NCBI GenBank assembly: GCA_038256525.1
Contig: JBBSKF010000001.1
Coordinates: 10,242 to 74,241, forward strand
Reading direction: 5' to 3'
Source: SCTD01 sp038256525
Lineage (GTDB): Bacteria; Actinomycetota; Actinomycetes; Mycobacteriales; SCTD01
DNA length: 64,000 nucleotides
Both the position numbers and the translations under genes were made by a program. Numbering within the stretch: position 1 is the first letter of the stretch; each line of letters starts with the position of its first letter. The notes below the pieces were generated by a model. The model did not search any database. It had not been told where the DNA came from and saw only the letters and a list, made by a program, of their open reading frames with translations. Positions 25,711 to 33,158 of the stretch are shown here, piece after piece.

Positions 25711-25910
25711 CTGCCGTAGGCGCCGTAGCCCTCGAGTCGGGCGGCAACGGCCGCGCTGATGTCGATGATCCCGCTGCCGGGAGCTGTCACGGGGCGGGTC
25801 GGACAGGGGGCGACGGCGCCGAGCACGATGGAGATCTCCCGGCAGTCCTCGACCAGGACGGAGATCGAGTCGGCGTCCACGTCGGCGGGGACTGCTCGAG
25901 GCCGGGTCAT
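25707..25910 (-). CDS. 67-aa protein, last gene of the ketosynthase/repeat-protein operon
   Basis: The product starts MTRPRAVPADVDADSISVLV and ends GYGAYGS. A central hydrophobic strand-like segment (DSISVLVEDCREISIVLGAVAPC) has two cysteines, and a C-terminal ISAAVAARLEGYGAYG resembles an amphipathic helix. No signal peptide is seen. The gap to the gene upstream is only 17 nt, so it should be the distal cistron of the operon. I recognise no family. It overlaps erpA tail-to-tail by 4 nt. Confidence 0.55.
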   Translation of the reverse strand: MTRPRAVPADVDADSISVLVEDCREISIVLGAVAPCPTRPVTAPGSGIIDISAAVAARLEGYGAYGS

Positions 25911-25927
25911 GCCGCGACGATAGGCAG

Positions 25928-26641
25928 TTACCGGCGAGTACCCAAGCCGGCTCGGCGCGTCGCGGCGTGCAGCAGGGCGAGCAACCCGTCAGCGGCCTGG
26001 CAGTGTCCGGTGAGCGTGGTGACCGACTCGGCCGCTGCCGGGTCCGCGAGCTCGAAGAGCACAGGCCGGCTGGGCGCTCGTTCGAGCAGCAGCGCCACCG
26101 CCGCCTCGCCCGGAGTCGGGCCGTCCGGGGCGAGCCCGGCGAGCACGGTCGGGTCGAGCGCGTCGGCCCCGACGGCCAGGGCCGCGTCGCTCCGTCCGGT
26201 CAGCAGCAGCCGCGAGGCCTCCGTGAGGGCGTCCAGTCCGGCGTTCGGCCCGCACAGCGTCAGATTGGGACCGGTGGGTCCGAGCAGTGCCGCCAGCTGC
26301 CCGGCATGCACGCTCAACACCGTGTTGGGGAAGGCCATCGGAAAGACCCGGTCGGGGCCCTGCTCGGCGGCGACCTGCACGAAGGCGGCCAGCGGGTCGA
26401 CGCTCGCCCACCGGGTCCCGAGCACGATCGCGCACCGCGCCGCCGCGACCGGTATCCCGGCGGTGCCGAGCGCGTCGGCGCACGCCACCATGGCGAGCCG
26501 CGCGGTGCGCGACAGGGGCCGCAGTCCCCGCATCTGCAGGGCGCCGTGCAGCACGTCGTCGGGCACCCGCCCTGAGGCCGGCGCTGCACCGAAGCTGCCA
26601 CGGCCACCTGCGTACAGCAGGCCGACCCCGGTCACGAACAC
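25928..26641 (-). CDS. Short ketosynthase-like protein lacking the C-terminal active-site region
   Basis: The product has 237 aa against roughly 410 for a normal ketosynthase. The N-terminal half follows the thiolase fold of beta-ketoacyl synthases (MFVTGVG, FPNTVLSVHAGQLAALLGPTGPNLTLCGPNAG, ALAVGADAL). The cysteine sits where the nucleophile belongs (C130), but in LCGPNAG instead of ACAAG. The segment with the catalytic CAHGTGT histidine is gone; a short tail, TLTGHCQAADGLLALLHAA, looks like the second histidine region (TGH) rejoined. Probably a non-catalytic partner, like a chain-length-factor subunit. A GTG at 26635 would give the operon's usual GTGA overlap; the GTG at 26641 gives a 10-nt overlap. 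Confidence 0.7.
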   Translation of the reverse strand: MFVTGVGLLYAGGRGSFGAAPASGRVPDDVLHGALQMRGLRPLSRTARLAMVACADALGTAGIPVAAARCAIVLGTRWASVDPLAAFVQVAAEQGPDRVFPMAFPNTVLSVHAGQLAALLGPTGPNLTLCGPNAGLDALTEASRLLLTGRSDAALAVGADALDPTVLAGLAPDGPTPGEAAVALLLERAPSRPVLFELADPAAAESVTTLTGHCQAADGLLALLHAATRRAGLGTRR

Positions 26642-27867
26642 GGTGACCAGCCGGGGGCGGCCAGGACCGTGACGACGTCGATGCCGCCGAAGGCGTACGC
26701 CTGGTTGGCGATGATCCGCAGCGGTGCCTCGCGCGGTTCGTCCGGCACGATGTCCCAGTCCAGGGCCGGGTCCTGCTCGCCGGCGTGCCAGGTCGGCGGG
26801 ATCACCTGCTGCTGCAGCGCGAGCACCGACAGCACTGCTTCGACGGCGCTGGCCGCACCGAGGCCGTGGCCGGTGAGCGACTTCACCGATGACGCTGGCG
26901 GACGAGGCCCGTCACCGAAAACCATATGCAGCGCGGCGATCTCAGCGGCGTCGTTCGCCGGAGTGCCCGTGCCGTGCGCGCAGACCCAGTCGACGTCGCA
27001 TCGGTCGACCCGAGCATCCTCGATGGCGGAGCGCAGAGCTGCGGCCGCGCCCGCGCCCGAGGGCAGCGGCGCGGTCGGATGGTGGGCGTCGCAGGCGTGG
27101 CCCGCGCCGGCCAGCACGGCGAGCTCCTCGGCGCCCCGGCCGGCGGCACTCGAGCGCCGCTCGAGCACCAGGAAGGCCGCACCCTCGCCGAGCACCAGCC
27201 CCTGCCGGTCGCGGCCGAACGGCCGGCAGCCGTCGCGGGCGAGCGCGCCGAGCTTGGCGAAGCCGGTGAACGCGGTCCGGCTGAACGCATCGACCCCGCC
27301 GGCGAGCACCCGTGTGTGTGCGCCGGACCGAAGGACATCCAAGCCCCAGGCGAGGGCCGAGTTTCCGGCTGCGCAGGCACCGCCCAGGGCCAGCACCCGA
27401 CCGTCCGCGCCGACGTGTCTCGCGGTGTCTGCCGCAAGGACGTCAGGTGTGCCGGCCAGCAGCTCCGCCGCGCGGTGCGGCAGCGGTGGCCAGGCCCGGG
27501 CATCCTCCTCCGGCCAGGTCTCGATCCAGGTCGGTTCGCCCATCGTCGTGCCCACCGCCACCGCCAGACCGGCACCGTCCGAACCGGCGCCGGCGAGCGC
27601 ATCCTCGGCCGCGAGCCGGGACAGCGCGGCCGCCCGGCCGACCATCGGCCGTCCGGCGCCGTCGCGGTAGGACGACGGCAGCAGCGCGGCGGGCACCTCG
27701 GCGCCCAGGCACGTCGCGTAGTCGCTCGTGGAGAACGACCGCACCGGCCGCACCCCGCTGCGGCCGGCCAGCACCGCATCCCACAGCGACGGTGCACCCC
27801 GGCCCAAGGCCGTCACCACGCCGATCCCGGTCACGACGACGGGATCGCGCCCGTCGGACCCGCTCAC
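26632..27867 (-). CDS. Beta-ketoacyl synthase (FabF/KAS II-like)
   Basis: The product has 411 aa from the GTG at 27867, which overlaps the ACP stop as GTGA. The catalytic triad is intact: C165 in GGACAAGNSALAWG, H298 in VCAHGTGTPAND, and H334 in SSVKSLTGHGLGAASAVEA with K329 before it. It should decarboxylate a malonyl-type extender and elongate an acyl chain on ACP. No ketoreductase, dehydratase, enoyl reductase or acyltransferase is nearby, so further processing must come from elsewhere or does not occur. It sits between the ACP and the short ketosynthase-like protein. Confidence 0.88.
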   Translation of the reverse strand: MSGSDGRDPVVVTGIGVVTALGRGAPSLWDAVLAGRSGVRPVRSFSTSDYATCLGAEVPAALLPSSYRDGAGRPMVGRAAALSRLAAEDALAGAGSDGAGLAVAVGTTMGEPTWIETWPEEDARAWPPLPHRAAELLAGTPDVLAADTARHVGADGRVLALGGACAAGNSALAWGLDVLRSGAHTRVLAGGVDAFSRTAFTGFAKLGALARDGCRPFGRDRQGLVLGEGAAFLVLERRSSAAGRGAEELAVLAGAGHACDAHHPTAPLPSGAGAAAALRSAIEDARVDRCDVDWVCAHGTGTPANDAAEIAALHMVFGDGPRPPASSVKSLTGHGLGAASAVEAVLSVLALQQQVIPPTWHAGEQDPALDWDIVPDEPREAPLRIIANQAYAFGGIDVVTVLAAPGWSPCS

Positions 27868-28106
27868 CTGCGGGCGCCCAGCCGCTCCTCGGTCAACGCG
27901 GCGAGCGCGCGCAGCGTCGTCGCGCGGATCAGCGAGGCCTCGTCGTAACGGACGCCGAACCGTCCTTCGGCGTGCACGGCGATCTCCATGGCCATGAGCG
28001 AGTCGACATCGACCTGCTCGAACGGCGTGTCCAGGTCGACGTCGGCGGGGTCGAGCTCGGCGATCTCGGCGACGAGCTCCCGCAGGGCGTCCTGCAGCGG
28101 GGTCAC
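27864..28106 (-). CDS. Acyl carrier protein
   Basis: The product has 80 aa from the GTG at 28106, GTGA-coupled to the gene before and to the ketosynthase after. The phosphopantetheine site is S36 in VDVDSLMAMEIA, within the usual four-helix pattern (LQDALRELVAEIAEL, DLDTPFEQVDVDSLMAMEI, EASLIRATTLRALAALTEE). It is acidic, as carrier proteins are. Modification by a phosphopantetheinyl transferase encoded elsewhere is assumed. It is a dedicated carrier for the neighbouring ketosynthase pair, not the housekeeping AcpP, because no fab genes accompany it. Confidence 0.85.
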   Translation of the reverse strand: MTPLQDALRELVAEIAELDPADVDLDTPFEQVDVDSLMAMEIAVHAEGRFGVRYDEASLIRATTLRALAALTEERLGARR

Positions 28107-29038
28107 GAGGCGACCAGCTGCTCGTCCGGGGCCGGGGCATAGAGCGCGTGCGCCCGCGCCGCCGCGCCGGGCCCGCCCGACAGGTGGGCGAGCGGGTCGC
28201 CGCAGATGCGGTACTGCGAGGCGAGCACCTCGACCTGGCCATCGTCGACGAGTGCGCGGCGCAGCAGGTCGCCCAGCGAAGTGGGCGCCGCCTGCAGCGC
28301 TGCCGCCAGTCGCACCACCAGGCGCACGCTGTCCAGGTGCAGGACCGGCCGGACCGCGCCGAGCGACGCGGCGGCGGCTCCGGCGACCACGACCGACTCG
28401 CTGAAACTCAGTCCGACCCGCCAGCGGCTCGCGGTCCAGCAGGTCACCGACAGCAACGCCCCGAGCGGGGCGTCCAGGGCGGCGGCAGACAGGTGCTCCG
28501 CCCGCAGCCCGCGGTAGGCCGCCCAGCCACCCGGTCGGCCGTGGCCGAGATAGACGGCGAGGCCGAGCCCACCGCCCAGGCCGTGCAGCAGGTCCTCGCG
28601 GGTCACTCGCTCGGCGGTCCAGCGGACGACGTCGACATCCCCGAGGTGGCGCTCGAGCCGATCGGCCAGGTGCAGGTAGCGGGCCTCGCGCTGGCCGAGC
28701 ACCGCGACGGGTGCGGGCGACCTGCGGCCGAGGACTTCCGCCGCGGTGGCAACGGCCAGCGGCAGCTGCGAGGTCACCGGCAACCAGCCGACGGGGACCG
28801 GCGCGCCGTCCGCGTCCGGAACGAACAGGCCGGGCAGGACCGTCTGCGGCGAGCGCTGCCGCGCACCGACCAGGAGCACGCCGGCCGCTCCGGCCGGCAC
28901 CCGGTCCTGCCACCGGGCCGGCGGGCCTTCGGCGGTCAGAACGCGGACCTCCCGGGTCGCGGCGTGCGCCGCCACCAGCGGCGCGAGCGCGGGCAGGGCC
29001 TGTGCCGGGGCCAGCAGCACCCAGGCGCCGTCGTTCAC
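28103..29038 (-). CDS. Clan-CD (C25/CHAT-like) cysteine protease-like protein
   Basis: The product has 311 aa from the GTG at 29038, GTGA-coupled to the repeat protein. Residues about 155-245 look like a caspase/gingipain-type domain: AVYLGHGRPGGW with a His-Gly dyad (H166-G167), then a hydrophobic strand ending in LLSVTCWTAS (C200), and GLSFSESVVVAGAAAASLGAVRPV with SVRLVVRLAAALQ. The spacing of about 34 residues between HG and C fits clan CD. The N-terminal 100 residues have a Rossmann-like alternation. Whether it is an active protease is inference; a CHAT-domain or peptidase C25 label is the closest I can give. Confidence 0.65.
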   Translation of the reverse strand: MNDGAWVLLAPAQALPALAPLVAAHAATREVRVLTAEGPPARWQDRVPAGAAGVLLVGARQRSPQTVLPGLFVPDADGAPVPVGWLPVTSQLPLAVATAAEVLGRRSPAPVAVLGQREARYLHLADRLERHLGDVDVVRWTAERVTREDLLHGLGGGLGLAVYLGHGRPGGWAAYRGLRAEHLSAAALDAPLGALLSVTCWTASRWRVGLSFSESVVVAGAAAASLGAVRPVLHLDSVRLVVRLAAALQAAPTSLGDLLRRALVDDGQVEVLASQYRICGDPLAHLSGGPGAAARAHALYAPAPDEQLVAS

Positions 29039-31815
29039 GCCGCGCGCACCTCGGCGATGTAGCTGTCGAAAGCAGCGGTGCTGGTCCCGGCCTTGGTCGC
29101 CGTGTAGAAGTCGCGCACGATCTGCGCCTGCTGCTCGGGATTGAAGGCCGCCAGACCCTCTGCCTCGTGATCGGCGAGCCCGGTTGCCCCGCCGTAGCTG
29201 TAGCCGTCGGTCTGCTGCCCGATCAGGGCGTGGGCCATGTAGACCGGGCCGACCTGCTCGCCCTGCCAGACGTGCATCAGCTCGTGCATGAGCCAGCCCT
29301 CCTGAGTCGGGTCCGTGTCGGAGTAGCTGGCCGGGAAGTGGATGATCCGCATGGTGACCACCCCGGTCGGGTTGCCGGTGTTGTTGGCGGCGGCCCAGGA
29401 CACGAACGATCCCTCGAAGATCTGCACGTCGTCGTAGGGCAGCGTGTCCTGGAACACCGTCTCGGCCCGCGACCGCTCTCCCGCCGTGAGCCCGCGGAAC
29501 ACCCCGAAGATCTCGAGAACGATCGCGACCGCGCCGAACACCGCGCCGCCGAAGACCTCGAGCAGCCCGTCGAGCACCTCCTGCAGCGCGCTGCCGGCGT
29601 CTTTGAGGGCCTGCGTGATGCGCCGCTTGTCCTCGTCCCTGAGCGTGAACGCCTCCGCCAGGATGTCCTTCACCTGCGTGCCGAGCTCGCGCAGCGCCTG
29701 CATCGTCAGCGCCAGGGCGTTCTGCGGCTGGGTGACCACGGCGACCAGGAGCTGGCCGAGCGTGACGCCGGTGAGCAGGATCGCCTCCACGACCGCGACC
29801 ACGGCCTCGAGCGCCTTGCCGGCGAACCACGCGACGAGGTCGGCGAGGGCGGCGCCGGCCCGTAGCAGGCCGCGCACGACCGCGGCGACTCCGGGCAGGA
29901 AGTCCTTGGCCACCCACGTGAGCAGGTAGCTGATCGAGTTCTTCAGCCTCGCCCACACCTCGCCGAGCAGATCGAGCGCGGCCTGCCCGGCCGCCTTCGC
30001 CCAGTCGATGACGTCGCGCAGCCGGCTGCCGATGTCCTCGGCGACCCGGACGACCGCCTCGAGGAAGTCCCGTCCCCGGGCAAGGGCCCAGCTCAGCGCC
30101 TCGTCGAGCGCCCGGCGGACGAAGCGGATCGCGAGCACCGCCTCACGCAGCAGCGCCTCGAAGGCGTTTGCCGCCTGGTTCGCGACCCAGTCGAGGATCT
30201 CCCCGACAGCCCGACCGGCCTGCAGGATGCCGGTGACCAGCCGGCGGAGCAGGAAGTAGGTGCCCGAAGCCGCCTGCTCCAGCAGGTCGGCCACGGCGAC
30301 GCCCGCCGCGATCGCGGCCTGGACGAACCGGTAGACCGCCCGGTAGCTGAAGACCACGGCGGCCTTCACGAGCTCCCCGATCGCTGCCCCGGCCGCGACC
30401 AGAGCATCGATGGCGGCGTTGAGCGCGGACTGGGCGAGCCGAGCGACCTCCTGGACGATGCGCAGGACGGCGTAGCCGAGGTCCACTGCCGCCTCGACGG
30501 CCCGCCGCACCGCGTCCACGCTGAACCGGACCAGCTCGGTGATCAGGTCGCCCAGCGTCCGCCCCAGCTCCAGCACGGCGCGGGCCAGCTGCCGGGCGAG
30601 GTTTGCCGCCTCCTGGGCGATCAGGCGCATCACCTCGACGAAACCGCTCGCAACGCTGATCAGCTCCTTCACGACCTCGCGCAGCAGGTCTGCCGCGGTC
30701 TGCGCGACCTTGCGCACCACGTCAACGATCTGGTGCCCGAGCTCGACCAGGGCGCGGACCATCCGGCGCAGCAGGCTCAGCGAGGTCTCGACCGCCGCGC
30801 GGAGCACCGTCGCGAGGTTGTGACCCAGATCGATCAGCGCCTGGCCGATGCGGCCGAGCACCCCGCCGACCGCGTCGGCCGCCTGACGCACGATGTTGGC
30901 GAGAGTCTTGCCGATCGCGATCAGCGCCTGGACGACGTTCTTCACGATGTTCGCGGCCTGGGTGACCAGGAAGGACAGCAGCTCCCCGAGCGTCTGGCCG
31001 AGGCTGTCGATCGCCCGGAGCAGCGTCCGCAGCGCTTCGCCGACGAAGGACACCGCGTCCTGCAGGATCGAGAACATGGCCCGGCCGGCGTCGCGGACGG
31101 CCTGCACCATCTTGCGGACGAAGTCGTAGCCGTGGGCCAGTGCGGCGCCCAGGAGCTGGCCGATGCTCTGCCCGGCCGCGAGCAGCCCCTTGGCCAGGCT
31201 GGTGAGCTTGTCGACCGTCCAGCTGACCACCGAGGCGATGGCCGCGCCAAGGTCCTGGATGGCGTCGCTCACCGCGTCGACGAGGGCGTCGATGGCCTCC
31301 TTCACCTCATCGACGATGTCGTTGATGACCTCGACGATGGCGTTGTCCTGCTCGTCGTCGGCGGGAGTGACCGGCTGGGTCTGGAGCTGTGCGCCCAAGC
31401 CGGCGATGTGCTCCCAGACCGACTCGAGGGCCGCCTTGTCCTTGCGCCCGGCCGGGGTCAGCACGAAGTCCTTCATCAGCGCCCGGGCATGCGCCGCCGG
31501 GAGCTGGCTGATGGCGTGGACGACCCACGGCTCCTGACCGGCGTCGCGGTAGCCCTTCAGCAGCATCCGGCGTTCCTGCTCGCCCCGCGTCGCGACCGAC
31601 TGGAACACCTGCCGGTGCTGGTCGATGCTCGGCAAGCCGCTCGCGTAGGCGGCCGCCAGCTTGCGAGCGGTGGCGGGTGACTGGGCGAACGCCTCCTGGA
31701 AGGCCGGCCCCACCTCCGACGGTGTGGGCTCGGCGAGGGCGACCCGCTCAGCGAGCTCGGCCGCCCCGCTGCGCGAGATGTTGCCCAGCATTGCCACGAA
31801 GCGTTCTGCTGCCAT
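29035..31815 (-). CDS. 926-aa amphipathic 29-residue-repeat protein with C-terminal HExxH domain
   Basis: Residues 1-180 are a mostly helical, charged N-terminal region. From about 185 to 764 the protein is a run of 29-residue units; starts fall at 210, 239, 268, 297, 326, 355, 384, 413, 442, 471, 500, 529, 558, 587, then 649, 678, 707 and 736. The unit pattern is A-[LIV]-[LIV]-x-[LA]-G-x-x-[LIV]-[GA]-[DE]-[LIV]-[LIV], followed by a second amphipathic helix often ending R-x-[LMV]-V. Residues 780-926 form a different domain with WLMHELMHVWQGEQ (H844, E845, H848), a zinc-protease signature. No signal peptide is evident. It is the first gene of the operon. The repeats could coat lipid, insert in membranes or form a solenoid. 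No known family is assigned. Confidence 0.85.
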   Translation of the reverse strand: MAAERFVAMLGNISRSGAAELAERVALAEPTPSEVGPAFQEAFAQSPATARKLAAAYASGLPSIDQHRQVFQSVATRGEQERRMLLKGYRDAGQEPWVVHAISQLPAAHARALMKDFVLTPAGRKDKAALESVWEHIAGLGAQLQTQPVTPADDEQDNAIVEVINDIVDEVKEAIDALVDAVSDAIQDLGAAIASVVSWTVDKLTSLAKGLLAAGQSIGQLLGAALAHGYDFVRKMVQAVRDAGRAMFSILQDAVSFVGEALRTLLRAIDSLGQTLGELLSFLVTQAANIVKNVVQALIAIGKTLANIVRQAADAVGGVLGRIGQALIDLGHNLATVLRAAVETSLSLLRRMVRALVELGHQIVDVVRKVAQTAADLLREVVKELISVASGFVEVMRLIAQEAANLARQLARAVLELGRTLGDLITELVRFSVDAVRRAVEAAVDLGYAVLRIVQEVARLAQSALNAAIDALVAAGAAIGELVKAAVVFSYRAVYRFVQAAIAAGVAVADLLEQAASGTYFLLRRLVTGILQAGRAVGEILDWVANQAANAFEALLREAVLAIRFVRRALDEALSWALARGRDFLEAVVRVAEDIGSRLRDVIDWAKAAGQAALDLLGEVWARLKNSISYLLTWVAKDFLPGVAAVVRGLLRAGAALADLVAWFAGKALEAVVAVVEAILLTGVTLGQLLVAVVTQPQNALALTMQALRELGTQVKDILAEAFTLRDEDKRRITQALKDAGSALQEVLDGLLEVFGGAVFGAVAIVLEIFGVFRGLTAGERSRAETVFQDTLPYDDVQIFEGSFVSWAAANNTGNPTGVVTMRIIHFPASYSDTDPTQEGWLMHELMHVWQGEQVGPVYMAHALIGQQTDGYSYGGATGLADHEAEGLAAFNPEQQAQIVRDFYTATKAGTSTAAFDSYIAEVRAA
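29524..31263 (-). repeat. Coding array of about twenty 29-residue (87-bp) repeats
   Basis: Protein-level periodicity of exactly 29 residues holds through most of the array. One unit near the start is 25 residues and one at residue 616 is 33, so the two length exceptions are minus and plus four residues. DNA copies have diverged strongly, so the array is old and kept by selection on the protein. Confidence 0.85.
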
Positions 31816-31854
31816 GACTCCCCCCAGAGATCATCACGAATGCTGCGCGACAAC

Positions 31855-31881
31855 AGATCACAGTCGCTCGCGTCAGGTCAA
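31855..31881 (-). promoter_or_regulatory. Candidate promoter of the repeat-protein/ketosynthase operon
   Basis: On the minus strand TTGACC (31881-31876) and TGATCT (31860-31855) are 15 bp apart and 39 nt before the ATG at 31815, with a strong GGGGGGAG ribosome-binding site at 31819-31826. The spacer is shorter than ideal. It shares the 129-bp divergent gap with the adenosine kinase promoter. Confidence 0.35.
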
Positions 31882-31932
31882 GCAGCAGCCCTGCACAGAC
31901 CGACCTGGCCCGGTGCCGTCGACCGCCGTCAG

Positions 31933-31938
31933 TACTGT
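31933..31938 (+). promoter_or_regulatory. -10 element for leaderless adenosine kinase transcript
   Basis: TACTGT ends 6 nt before the ATG at 31945, and no ribosome-binding site is present. Confidence 0.45.
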
Positions 31939-31944
31939 CCCCGC

Positions 31945-32910
31945 ATGCGCATCGCCGTCGCCGGTTCCATCGCCACCGACCACCTGTTCACCTTCGAGGG
32001 GCGCTTCGCCGATTCCCTGCTGGTGGCCCAGCTGAGCAACGTGTCCCTGTCGTTTCTTGCCAGCGACCTGCAGATCCGGCGCGGTGGCACGGGCGCCAAC
32101 ATCGCCTTCGGCATGGGGATGCTCGGTGCCCGGCCGTTGCTGGTCGGGGCGGTGGGCAGGGACGGGGCCGACTACCTGAGCTGGCTGCGGGAGCACGGTG
32201 TGGACACCGACCACGTACGCATCAGCCCGGACAAGGCCTCCGCCCGCTTCACCTGCACGACCGACCAGGACCACGCCCAGCTCGCCACCTTCTACCCGGG
32301 GGCGATGTCGGAGGCGGCGGAGATCGACATCGGCGCCCTGGGCGAGCTCGACCTGGTCGTCGTCGCCCCGGACGATCCCGGCGCCATGCAGCGCCACTCC
32401 GCCAGCTGCCGTGAGCGGGGGGTGCCGTTCGCCGCTGACCCGTCCCAGCAGCTGTCGTTCCTGACCGGAGACGCCATCCGGGCGCTGGTCGAGGGGGCGA
32501 CCTACCTGTTCAGCAACGCCTACGAGGCCGCGCTCATCCACGACAAGACCGGCTGGAGCGCCGACGACGTGCTCGGCCTGGTCGGCACCCGCATCACGAC
32601 GCACGGGCCGGACGGGATCCGGATCACGCGCAGGGGCGAGGACGAGATCCTGGTCGCCGTGGCGCCGGCTCGCCGGTTGACCGACCCGACCGGCGTCGGC
32701 GATGCCTTCCGGGCCGGGTTCCTCACCGCCACCGGGTGGGGGCTGCCGCTCGAGCGCGCCGCGCAGGTGGGCGCCCTCGTGGCGACCCATGTGGTGGAGA
32801 CGGTCGGCCCGCAGGACTACACCTTCACCCCGGCCGAGTTCCTCGTCCGCTTCGTCGAGGCGTACGGCGGGGACGCCGCCGCCGAGGTGGAGCCCTTGTT
32901 CGCGGCCTGA
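31945..32910 (+). CDS. adoK: Adenosine kinase, PfkB family (AdoK type)
   Basis: The product has 321 aa from the ATG at 31945. It follows the mycobacterial AdoK closely: IAVAGSIATDHLFTFEGRF, VSLSFLASDLQIRRGGTGANIAFG, ARFTCTTDQDHAQLATFYPGAMSEA, and the catalytic TDPTGVGDAFRAGFL with the base aspartate. PfkB kinases of this group phosphorylate adenosine to AMP. An open frame continues 35 codons upstream but lacks homology, and the -10 motif 6 nt before the ATG favours this start. It diverges from the unusual operon and converges with tusA. Confidence 0.9.
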   Translation: MRIAVAGSIATDHLFTFEGRFADSLLVAQLSNVSLSFLASDLQIRRGGTGANIAFGMGMLGARPLLVGAVGRDGADYLSWLREHGVDTDHVRISPDKASARFTCTTDQDHAQLATFYPGAMSEAAEIDIGALGELDLVVVAPDDPGAMQRHSASCRERGVPFAADPSQQLSFLTGDAIRALVEGATYLFSNAYEAALIHDKTGWSADDVLGLVGTRITTHGPDGIRITRRGEDEILVAVAPARRLTDPTGVGDAFRAGFLTATGWGLPLERAAQVGALVATHVVETVGPQDYTFTPAEFLVRFVEAYGGDAAAEVEPLFAA

Positions 32911-32914
32911 GGAG

Positions 32915-33145
32915 TCAGACGAGGCGTCGTACGCGGTAGACCGAGCCGATCTCGCGCTCGGTCGCACCGACGTACTCCTGCCGGCGCATCCGGCACCAGG
33001 CGGGGATGTCGAGCCGGGCCGCCGGGTCGTCGCTGAGCACGTGGACCTGTTCGCCGACGGCCACCTCCAGCAGCGCCCGCGCCAACTCGATGACCGGGAT
33101 CGGGCACGGCCGTCCGAGGCAGTCGATCGTCAGGACCGCGCTCAC
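32915..33145 (-). CDS. TusA-family sulfur carrier
   Basis: The product has 76 aa from the GTG at 33145, with GGAGG (33149-33153) just upstream. The hallmark CPxP motif is present (DCLGRPCPIPVIEL, C14 the expected persulfide carrier), followed by the conserved VGEQVHVLSDDPAARLDIPAWC. It lies 13 nt downstream of a cysteine desulfurase on the same strand, so the pair should pass sulfur from cysteine to an acceptor that is not in the window. Confidence 0.9.
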   Translation of the reverse strand: MSAVLTIDCLGRPCPIPVIELARALLEVAVGEQVHVLSDDPAARLDIPAWCRMRRQEYVGATEREIGSVYRVRRLV

Positions 33146-33158
33146 AGCGCCTCCATAG

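Noticed and set aside
25928..26641. Short ketosynthase-like gene as a frameshifted full-length gene
   Set aside because: No neighbouring frame holds the missing CAHGTGT region and the gene ends cleanly with a TGH-like tail and a stop before the next gene, so no simple frame error explains it.
29035..31815. Phage tail tape-measure protein
   Set aside because: The helical repeat looks similar at first, but no phage structural gene is near, and the C-terminal HExxH domain and the ACP/ketosynthase neighbours do not fit.
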